A DNA stretch of 64,000 nt from Cymodocea nodosa (lineage: Eukaryota; Streptophyta; Magnoliopsida; Alismatales; Cymodoceaceae). A program made the translations under genes and the position numbers. The stretch covers positions 3,410,001-3,474,000 of the forward strand of contig JAZBRI010000011.1 in assembly GCA_036874045.1 (NCBI GenBank), in the 5' to 3' direction. The notes under the pieces were generated by a model. The model did no database searches. It had not been told where the DNA came from and was given only the letters and a program-made list of their open reading frames with translations. This document shows, piece by piece, positions 35,837 to 45,357 of this stretch. The first letter of the stretch is position 1. Every line of letters starts with the position of its first letter.

Positions 35837-36970
35837 ATGGAATTGATGCAATTACCGTTGGATGCACTAAGGGAAGTATTGAGTAATTTATCAGCTAAAG
35901 ATCTATGCAGGCTGTGTAGTGTATCAAAAGAAATTAAAGACTATATTGAAGAAAAATATTTTCAGGGACTACAAGCTGCAAAAATGACTAAGATTAGAGA
36001 TGGATTCATATGGAGGTCATTTAATCGTAGTTCAATTAACCATAAATATCTTGCTATGGAAGAAACTACTAGAATTCCACCCAATACATTAGAAGGAATA
36101 GATCATATTAAGGGGATAGATAAAGGATTAATCATATACAGGACGAGACCAAGGTATGCAAGTTTATTACCTGATATTTTGATAAGAAATCCTATAACAA
36201 GAGAAGAATGGAATATAGGAAGACCTAATAGATATGAAGTACCAACTATAAATTGTGGGTCGGTTTTAATATTTTCTGATAAAAATTCTGCAATTCCTGA
36301 AAAATTATATTATTGGAGACCTATAGGAAATTGGGATGAAGATTTACGCTTAAGTGTGTATAATTTTCTAAATAGATCTTGGAATGAAAATATTATGATA
36401 TATCTAGGACAAAAATCATTAATTAACCAAACACATGTCATACTTGATGGATATATATATCTAGTCACAAATATATCAATAGCATTTGGATCTGATTTAT
36501 ACATAGTGAGCATAGACAGTTATGATGAATTTATAGAAATTTTACCTATACTGAGAGAAATAACTAAACCACCATTTGTAGAATTTAATAAAATTCAAAT
36601 AGGAGTGTGGTATAATGAAGAAGATGATCCTACTTTATGTCTGATAAGATGGTGGGATGAATTGATGAAATTTCAAATATGGATTATGAAAGACATTAAT
36701 GAATGGAAGTGGGAAGAGGAATATATTGAAATAGATGTAGAAATAGAAACTACAACATTACCCTGGAATCAAAAAGGATCCCTTTCTGCATTTCATATCA
36801 TTAATGGTAATACATTTGTATTTGGAATTTATAATATATTACACGTTTACAAATTAAGAAGGAACAGGAAGTGCATTAAAACAAAATTAATAGCAACAAC
36901 TATACCTAAAAAGTTTGCTTGGACTGATACATTTATTCCATTTGTTCCTACTTTTCAATCATGTTCTTAA
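35837..36970 (+). CDS. F-box/FBA-like protein carried by Athila-1
   Basis: Fully open, 377 codons, ATG at 35837, stop TAA at 36968-36970. Residues about 5-45 fit an F-box (LPLDALREVLSNLSAKDLCR, then CSVSKEIKDYIEEKYF). About 100-340 resemble an F-box-associated domain: ILIRNPITREEW (cf. WNPxTRE), VILDGYIYLVTNIS (cf. LNGxLYW), FGSDLYIVSIDS and KFQIWIMKDINEWKWEEE (cf. VWVMKE...W). In plants such proteins are substrate adaptors of SCF ubiquitin ligases, binding SKP1 through the F-box. Here it sits between gag and the 3' LTR. A decayed homologue in the same place in Athila-2 (47185-48314) shows it belongs to the element. It has no stops while neighbours have many. Homology is judged by eye. Confidence 0.72.
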   Translation: MELMQLPLDALREVLSNLSAKDLCRLCSVSKEIKDYIEEKYFQGLQAAKMTKIRDGFIWRSFNRSSINHKYLAMEETTRIPPNTLEGIDHIKGIDKGLIIYRTRPRYASLLPDILIRNPITREEWNIGRPNRYEVPTINCGSVLIFSDKNSAIPEKLYYWRPIGNWDEDLRLSVYNFLNRSWNENIMIYLGQKSLINQTHVILDGYIYLVTNISIAFGSDLYIVSIDSYDEFIEILPILREITKPPFVEFNKIQIGVWYNEEDDPTLCLIRWWDELMKFQIWIMKDINEWKWEEEYIEIDVEIETTTLPWNQKGSLSAFHIINGNTFVFGIYNILHVYKLRRNRKCIKTKLIATTIPKKFAWTDTFIPFVPTFQSCS

Positions 36971-38704
36971 GTTGTAATTTTGTGTGTTTAATGTTGTGTG
37001 TATTATATGTTTATTTTTAGAAAAATTTTAGTTTTCAAGTTTATTTTATAAAAGAAGAAAAACAAAATATCAATCTAGTTTGTTGGTATCTATTCTAGGA
37101 AACCAACTAGCTTGCTTGTGAGCCACCAAAGGCATAGGAGTCTGGGTTCCACACAAGACACTGATTTATCAATATCTGTTAAATGTTATTTTGTTTTATA
37201 TTCTGCTTTTATCTGTAATTAAAAAGTTTTTCAGAATCAAAAATCAAAATATGCAGAAGGAGATACAAACGAAACAAGGTATGTAACCAATTACTTATCC
37301 TAAATTTTAAATCAAACAAAACTATATTCATGTCTGCTACAATTACTGTACTTATTGTCAAATCTTTTACATTGAGGACAATGCAAAATGTAGGTATGGG
37401 GGGGAGGTAATTAAAGTAACAGTCATGTAAGTTTGTTAATTAAAGGAATTAAAATGGTACTGCAAAGTTTTGTGGAAATTGAAAATTTTTATGAACTTGC
37501 TGTAATTACTCGATAATTGAGACTGTAAAATTTTTATAAACTGTAACTTCTTGAATGTTATATTTAGAAGGCTATATAAGATGCTATAGAATTTACTATT
37601 TATGCAAATCTAGATATAGTATCTTATGTTTTTTCTGAATTTCATGAGTTTAATAGTTTCACGATTTTAAAATGAAATCAGAATGCTTAAGGAAAAATCA
37701 GTAAATTATCTGAAGTCCTAAAGGAGCTGAGATGTGAATTCTAGATTAAATGAAACACATATGATTAAAGATACATTTAATTTGACTAATTGAACTTATA
37801 GAATGATTTATGTGTAGATCTTATTAAACTATAGAAAAAGTATGAGCTTATTGTTATGGATTCATATTTACAGTAAATGATAAAAGCAAGACTATATGAG
37901 ATTGGTGATTACTGCATCTGTATTAATGAAATACATACATATACAGTATGTGATTAACGTTTTGTTTTATGTTTGTATTTTGATTGAAAAAAAAAAAAGA
38001 GGAAAATTTGAGAGTTTATTGACTTGTTTGATCACGAGCCTTTTGTACTTGAGCAGATAGGTATGTAAGGATTGTTGACCTGAAAAAGGACTCTTGAAAT
38101 CTAGCAACCTAAGATCCTGATCAGATCTGGGATTGTTGACTGAAAGCTCGTTACATGGGTACATTAGAAAGCTCTTGTATGATTCAAGCTTGTCAAATTA
38201 ACTTTTAAAGTACAAAAAAAGAAAAAAAAAATATACATATACTATTCTGAAAAGATACAAGTGTTTTGTGAAATACAGATATCTTATGAATCGAGTATAT
38301 TCTCTATTATCTAGAATTGCTGTAATATGAATCTAGAATTGACTTTTGAAGTTGTTTAATGGAGATACAATTCTTTATTCTACTTGTCTTAATCATATTG
38401 AATTGGATTGTACTTTGATTCATATGTTGTTGAAATTTCTTCTAGAAATCTTATTGGAAAATTCAGGATGGCAGATGATGAAAAGAAGAACAAACGATAA
38501 TATAATTAACACCTATGTGATGATGATATACTTTGTATGTAATTTACATATATTCTAAGTATATTTGTAGGTTGACTACTGAAACATATAAAATATATAT
38601 TCTTATGCTGAACAGAAGAAAAGAAAAAAAAATAAAATTAATTCTAGCACTTTTTGAAAGACCAATTAATTAGATCTTAGTTTGCTAAGGGACTAGCAAA
38701 ATTT
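36971..38704 (+). other. Noncoding tail of Athila-1
   Basis: No credible ORF. At 37371-37407 is ATTGAGGACAATG followed by a GGTATGGGGGGGAG tract. The ATTGAGGACAATG motif is shared with the one-LTR element (11671-11705) and Athila-2 (46655-46692). The G tract resembles the real polypurine tract at 38705 and could be a second plus-strand start. The structured segment at 38010-38160 follows. The tail aligns with 45358-47180 and partly with 4900-6040. Confidence 0.65.
38010..38160 (+). other. Conserved noncoding segment, candidate structured RNA (copy 2)
   Basis: Outer arms ACGAGC (38034-38039) and GCTCGT (about 38145-38150), each beside TTT/AAA, can pair to close a domain of about 115 nt. Inside are two direct GGATTGTTGAC copies and AGATCCTGATCAGATCT, itself nearly palindromic. 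It is conserved with 45900-46035 and 5455-5600 while surrounding noncoding sequence has drifted. It could be a packaging, dimerisation or RNA-processing element; this is inference. Confidence 0.5.
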
Positions 38705-38718
38705 AGGTATGGGGGAAG
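38705..38718 (+). promoter_or_regulatory. Polypurine tract, Athila-1
   Basis: AGGTATGGGGGAAG directly precedes the 3' LTR start TGTTTAG. It is the primer site for plus-strand DNA. Athila-2 has the mirror image at 45342-45357. Confidence 0.9.
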
Positions 38719-40184
38719 TGTTTAGAATGAAAAATTGCATATTATTAACAGTTAAATGATGGTTAATTGCATAATATTTAGCTTATCATATGAGAATTAA
38801 GCCATTATGTTATAATTGCACTATTATAAGCTTTAATTAAAGAATCTGCTTAAATTGGGGGAATTAATGTCAATTTAGTACATTTCTGAGATGTCGGTAA
38901 GTTGCAGGCTGTGAAATTCTTAAGTATCCGAATTTTCTGATATTTCGAATAGTTATGTTTAACATACCGAACATATTTCGAACAGTTATGTTTAACAGAC
39001 TGAACATGTCGGATAGTTATGTTTAAATTGCCGAACAATTATGTTTTGAAAGAATATTTTATTATTTCCTGAAGTACACGTGTCAAAATCATAATGCATG
39101 ACTTAAGTGAACTTTCGGTTAGTTATCTATAACTATCCGAAATTGCAGCTGGGCATCGAATAGTTATATGTGTAACTCTCCAAAATATCTTTTTATTTAT
39201 AAAATAGCTGTGGACACGTGTCATGTTCTAGGAAAGTGACTTAAGTGGATTTTCGGTGAGTTATCTCTAACTATCCAAAATGCATCTGAGCATCGAATAG
39301 TTAGACCTGTAACTCTCCGAAATGTTTATTTTATTATTAAACTGCTACTGACACATGTCGAGATCTAGTAGATTTACTTAAGTTATATATCATTGAGTTA
39401 TCTGTAAGTATCCGAAATACATCTAAGCATCGGATAGTTAAGTTTGTAAGTATCCGAAATGCATCTGAGCATCGGATAGTTAAATTTATGCACGTGTTTT
39501 ATAGTTAAATCAACGAAGAAAGTCTGTTATCTGTAACTCCATGGACTATTTATTTTCTAATATGCCACTGTAGCGATTGCAGGAACAGGACAGTTGGAAG
39601 AAAAACCACGATTGCACGTATCGCGTAGGGAGAAGAAAGCATTGCCGTTGATATGAATGAAGGAAATCAAACCGACCATTCAAGTAGAAGCAATTACTAC
39701 TAAAGAAATATAAAAGAAAAGAAGAAAAAGAAGAAAAGTGTGTGATTGATGGACGGCCAATGTATACAAAGGAGCACTGAGCTTTCTACAGGCAGTATCG
39801 ACAATTCTCCGAAGTACCACACCAACCATCATTACCACCACCATAATCATCAACCATCAGAGGTCTGTGAGGATACTTTTTTGATGTCGGGTCAATTCCG
39901 AGCCAAACACAGTGTTTGACAACCATTGTGAAGAGTGATCGCGTCGCGAGAAGGGAAGCCATTTTCACCAAGCGCCGACTTATATTTCAGGAGATCGTAA
40001 AGCTTTTAGCCTTGGCTTCGGGTTAATGCCTGTATGCTGAAGAGGAGATCATCTTGCAAATCTGGACTCGCAATTCTATAGAGAGAGGAGACAGAATTGT
40101 AAGTGGTTTAATTTTCAATGGTGTAATCGTGTTGCAAGTAGTGACGAAAGTATTTACTGTCGAGTGAGATTACTTTACATTTCA
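38719..40184 (+). repeat. Athila-1 3' LTR, truncated
   Basis: It matches the 5' LTR from its first base to about LTR position 1465, then switches at CATTTCA (40178-40184) into a Sirevirus LTR. About 730 bp of the LTR, its 3' target duplication and flanking gag are missing. Both partners contain CATTTCA at the join. Confidence 0.9.
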
Positions 40185-41295
40185 TGCATACCCTCCACGT
40201 TTAATCACTACTAGTTTTCCACTTCTTCACATCTTTTCTTTTTCCTTCATCGAAATACACACATTCTAACCCACGTTTACATTTCGAATTTTCTTTAATC
40301 ATCAATCCTAGATCTTTGAAAAATTTTCTGCAAAATAAACTTTCTCGTCCAAAATTTTTCATCAAGTGCAATAAGAAGTCATTACTTTAATGTTAACTAA
40401 ATGAGTAACACAAGTATATATATAACTTAACATTTCTAACTTAACGAGTTCCTCATGTACCAACTCACGTGACAAGTACTGTAGCTAACTCAACAAACTA
40501 AGTCTATGGTGTTACGCTAACTCAACGAACTAACTTTGTGGTGTTACGATAACTCAACAAACCGTCTTAACCTTTCTTTCGAAAGGTTAAATGCTAACTC
40601 ACTGAAAACAATTTAAGTATCAGATAGTTAAGTTTTCTAAGTATCTGAAAATCTGATAACTCACCGATCTAGTAATAAACAAATGTTTTTATAATAAGAA
40701 TTTTACCACATGCAATAATAACAACTTAAGTTTATAACGCTAACCTAACGCGTTGCCTTAGTGTTCAATATAGCAACTCAACGTGTGTAGTTATGTTAAC
40801 TTAACGAATTAAACATTTGCACCTCTCATGATACAATATAACATTCGTAACTTCTAATTTCACCACGTGTACAACACTAACTTAACGAGTTTGTCTCTTC
40901 TATTACTCACTAACTTAACGAGTTCTCACGTGACCTATTTTAACCTTTAAGCCTCTAACTTAACGAGTTCTCATGTGAACTCTATACAAATAATACTCTA
41001 ACTTAATGAGTTGTCTAAACATGCACTGTTCATGACACTGAAAATATAACTTTAAAACATATCATGTTTTTCAATAAAAATACACGTTAACTTAACGTTT
41101 AGTTAAATGAGAATTTAATCCAATGAAACAACTAGTTATTAACTTAGTATAATTTCAGATCCAATGTAGACAAGTATTTATATTAGTAAGCTTTTTCTGT
41201 ATTAATTGATGTTTTAATTTCTTTCACAAGCAATAGTAATTGAGTAAATATGATTACTTTCATTCAACACACATCTTCAAAAAAAAATACTTAAC
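40178..41295 (-). repeat. Sirevirus LTR fragment (5' LTR of Sirevirus-2)
   Basis: It lacks about the first 560 bp (plus-strand sense) and ends ATACTTAACA. Its orientation and position fit the 5' LTR of the element whose gag is at 18885-23867; the segment between was deleted. At about 40560-40670 it differs from other copies by holding GTATCAGATAGTTA...GATAACTCACCGAT, the hairpin type otherwise seen in Athila and family-B LTRs. Confidence 0.8.
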
Positions 41296-44200
41296 AAATA
41301 TTAAGTCCAATTTGTATTTTAACTACAAGTGCACAGTGTATATTGTATTTGTGTGCAAGTACAAGTCGATCCCACAAAGATTGAGTAAGAATTGTGTATT
41401 ATTTTTTATTTTTATATTGGAGTTTATATGTGTTTAGTTGAGCACTCCATTGAGTTACAATTAACTCAACAAACTTAGTTCGTGGAGTTATGGTTAACTC
41501 AACGGACTAACCTTATGGACTTAAGTTAACTCCATAAGCCTACCTTTCCAATTAAATACTGTTATTCACAGAGGAATGCAGCCAACCATTAGGCGGTTAC
41601 ATAGAATGTAAATAACATCAATTAAGCTCTTTAATGTTAATCTAAGATTTGTCATTAAGCAACACTAACATTCAGATATTTCAAATAGTAACCATTAAAA
41701 TCTTTAAGTATTTGGGATGAATCAATTTCAGTAAACAATAAAACTATTTTCTATTTTTCTAAATCAAACAAACATAAAACAACCACAATACTGACAATGA
41801 TAACATTAATCACAATACAAAACAAACAATAAAACACTTTAATACTAAATGTAAACACAGATAAGTAGTTGTTTTTGGTATTTTTGTTTTGATATGTTCT
41901 TGAAGATGAGTAGAAGGTGAAATGTAAAAATCTCTATCGACAATAAAAACTTCTGTCACTACATGCGACGCGATTACACCACTGAAAACATAATCACTTA
42001 CAATCTTGCCTCCTCTCTCTATAGAGTCGCGAATCAAGAATTGTAAGTTGATCTCCTCTTCAGCATACTGGCATCAACCCGAAACCAAGGCTAGAAGTTT
42101 TACGATCTCTTGAGATATGAGTCAGTGCTTGGTAAAAATGGCTTCCCTTCCTATAGCGTGATCACTCCTCATAGTGGTTGTCAGTCACCATGTTTGGCTC
42201 GGAATCGACTTGACATCCAGAAAGTATCCTCACAGACCTCCGATGGTTGGTGATTTTGGTGGTGGTGTGGAGCTTTAGGGAACTTCCAACGCTTCCTACA
42301 GTTAGCACGGTCCTCCACCCATACAACACACATTTTTCATCATTCTCCTTTTCTTTCATATTTCTTTCAGTAGTAAATGCTTCTACCTAAATGATCAATT
42401 AGATTTCCTTCATTCCTATCAACGATAGTGATTTTTTTTTTCATTTCATGAGTGAATTTGTACGTGATACGTGCAATCGTAGCTTTCCTTCGAATTTCCT
42501 ATTTTTGCAACTGCTACGATAGCATATTAGAAAATAAATGGTCTGTGGAGTTAGTGTAACTCAATGGACTTACTTCGTTGACTTAACTATAAAACATATG
42601 CAATAAAGAAATAAGCTTATAACACTAACACAATACATTACCTTAATGTATATTCAAGTAACTCAATGTGTATAGTTATGCTAACTTAACGAGTTATACA
42701 TGTATAACTCACGTGACATAGTAAAGCATTTAAATTCAACATATGCATTTAACGAGTTATACATGTGCAACTCATGTGACATAGTAAAGCATTTAAATTC
42801 AACACGTGCATAATTATAACTTAACGAGTTCAGATATACAACTTACAATTTTTACTCACTAACTCAATGAGTTCTCACGTGATCTTTTTACACCTTTAAA
42901 TCTATAACTTAACAAGTTAGCATGTGATCTGTTTAGAATGAAAAAGTGCATATTATTAACGGTTAAATGATGGTTAATTGCATAATATTTAGCTTATCAT
43001 ATGAGAATTAAGCCATTATGTTATAATTGCACTATTATATGCTTTAATTGAAGAATCTGCTTAATTTTGGGGAATTAATGTTAATTTAGTACATTTATGA
43101 ACTGTCGGTAAGTTGCAGGCTGTGAAATTCTTAAGTATCCGAATTTTCTGATATTTCGGACAGTTATGTTTAACAGACCGAAGATGTATCGGATAATTAT
43201 GTTTAAATTGCCAAACATTTATGTTTAGAGAGAATATTTTATTATTTCCAGATGTACACGTGTCGAAACCAGAATGAATGTCTTAAGTGAATTTTCGATG
43301 AGTTAGCTGTAACTATCCGAAAATGCATCTGAGCATCAGATAGTTAGACCTGTAACTCTCCGAAATGTTATTTTATGTTTAAACTGCTGCTGACACGTGT
43401 CAAGATCTAGTAGATTTACTTAAGTTATAACTCATTAAGTTAGCATAACTATACGTGTTAAGTTACATGAATATACACTAAGGTAATGCGTTAGGTTAGC
43501 GGCTTATTTCTTTATTGCATGTATTATATAGTTATTTTCCAAAATGCCACTATAGCGGTTGTAGGAACAAACAGTTGGAAGGAAAAACCACGTTTGCACG
43601 TATCACGCAGGAATTCAATCGCGCACGGAGAAGGAAACATCGCCGTTGATCTGAAGGAAGGAAATCCAACCGATCATTCAAGCAGAAGCAGTTACTACTG
43701 AAGAAATATAAAAGAAAAGAAGAAAGTGTGATTGATGGACGGCCAGTGTATACAAAGGAGGAGCACTGAGCTTTCTACAGACAGTATCGGCGATTCTCCG
43801 AAGTATCACACCAACCATCGTTATCACCACCATAATCACCAATCATCGGAGGTCTGTGAGGATACTTGCCTAATGTCGGGTCGATTCCAAGTCAAACACA
43901 GTGCCTGACAACCACTGTAAGGAGTGATCGCATCACGGGAAGGGAAGACATTTTCACCAAGCGCCGACTCATATTTCAGGAGATCATAAAGCTTTTAGCC
44001 TTGCCTTCGAGTTGATGCCTGTATGCTGAAGAGGAGATCATCTTGCAATTCTGGACTCGCGATTCTATAGGGAGAGGAGATAGAATTGTAAGTCATTTAA
44101 TTTTCAGTGGTGTAATCGCGTTGCAAGTAGTGTCGGAAGTATTTACTGTCAAGTGAGATTACTTTACATTTCACCTTTCGCCCATCTCCATGTTCACATC

Positions 44201-45341
44201 AAAACAAAAATACCAAAAACAATTTATCTTTGTTTGTATGTTGTATTTGAGTGTTGTATTGTTTGTGTTGTATCGTGATTAATGTTATCTGTATCAGTTT
44301 TATGATTGTTTTATGTTAGTTTTAATTTTACAGTTTACTGAAATTGGTTCGTACAAAAAAACTTAAAGATTTTAATGGTTACTGTTTGAATCATCTGAAT
44401 GTTAGCATTGCTTAATGATAAATCCAATGTTAACTAGCATTAAAAAGCTTAATTGATGTTATTTACAATCTATGGAATCGCCCAATGGTTGACCGAATTC
44501 CTCTGTAAATAACAGTATTATAAAGAAGAGACAGGCTCGTGGAGTTAACTTAAGTCCACGAGGATAGTCCGTTGAGTTAGCCATAACTCAATGAACTTAG
44601 TCCGTTGAGTTAACTGTAACTCAACGGAGTGCTTATTGAATATAAATTTGAATTGTTCACAATCAAACATTTCTTAAATTCGTCAGCAATTCCCTGAGGG
44701 ATCGACCTGTACTTGCACACTGATACAATAGACATTGTGCACTTGCAGTTAAAGTACAAATTGGAATTAATATCTAAATTGTATTAAAGGTTGTTTGTTT
44801 ACTTCTAAAAGAAAGAATAGGCATAAAGATAAATTAACTAAGTAAAAATAGAAGTAACAAATCCAAGTTTTTCCAGTGTAGTGCTGGGAAAAACCAAACA
44901 TGATCTTTCAATAAAAAGAACACTAACTCAACGAGTTGTTACTCTGCACCTGTACATGATATAAATATATGCAAATAAAATAGATCATGCTTAATACTAT
45001 AAAATCACACTTAAATCTGGTTTTCAGATCACAACACATGTACTCCAAGAAATAATAAAATATTCTTTCAATGTTTAAAACATAACTGTCTAGTACGTGA
45101 AATATAACTCTCCGAAATAATAGACAATTTAGATACTTAGGAATTAAAAAGCCTATAACTTACCAACAATGCAGAAATATACTTAATTAACTATAATTCC
45201 TTGAAATTATACAAATTCTTTCATTAAAGCATATAACAGTGCAATTATAATATAATGGCTTAATTCTCATATGATAAGCTAAATATTATGCAATTAATCA
45301 TCATTTAACCCTTAATATTATGCACTTTTTTATTCTAAATA
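41296..45341 (-). repeat. Athila-2 3' LTR, chimeric core, interrupted by a solo LTR
   Basis: Both ends are Athila: on the plus strand it begins in the U5 block (ACAAGTGCACAGTG at about 41322) and ends TTCTAAATA at 45341. Its core (42601-42929, resuming 44906-45015) is colinear with the Sirevirus LTR core (18081-18440): the start of TTATAAC.CTAAC, AGTTATG.TAACTTAACGAG, CACGTGATC, and CATGATATA...ATCATGC. Other Athila LTRs have the TCGGATAGTTA array there. At 42679-42800 a unit of about 80 bp with CATTTAAATTCAACA is duplicated. Confidence 0.8.
42930..44900 (+). mobile_element. Solo LTR, Athila family, inside the Athila-2 LTR
   Basis: It runs from TGTTTAGAATG to ACCAAACA with the perfect duplication tgatc at 42925-42929 and 44901-44905. 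At 43430-43515 it also holds a short piece of Sirevirus-like core (CTAAGGTAATGCGTTAGGTTAG), in the same orientation relative to the LTR as in Athila-2. Confidence 0.95.
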
Positions 45342-45357
45342 CTTCCCCCATACTTAA
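45342..45357 (-). promoter_or_regulatory. Polypurine tract, Athila-2
   Basis: The minus strand reads TTAAGTATGGGGGAAG directly before the LTR start (TATTTAGAAT, terminal TG decayed to TA). It is the counterpart of 38705-38718. Confidence 0.85.

Larger units (their letters stand above)
23868..40184 (+). mobile_element. Athila-1: Ty3/gypsy Athila-like retrotransposon with permuted gag and an F-box-like ORF
   Basis: Plus strand: 5' LTR 23868-26061, tRNA-Asp primer site, zinc-knuckle/protease-remnant ORF, RT, RNase H, integrase, env-like ORF, capsid gag, F-box-like ORF, noncoding tail, polypurine tract, and 3' LTR from 38719 truncated near 40184. RT-RNase H-integrase order and the integrase tail with [16 protein letters not shown] identify Athila. 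It inserted in the second Sirevirus gag (left flank tattt at 23863-23867). The right flank was lost in a deletion ending in a Sirevirus LTR. Pol, env-like and gag carry many stops; the F-box-like ORF does not. Confidence 0.9.

Noticed and set aside
35837..36970. Reading the F-box-like ORF as an independent host gene
   Set aside because: A decayed homologue stands in the same position between gag and polypurine tract in Athila-2, and no introns, UTRs or element boundaries surround it.
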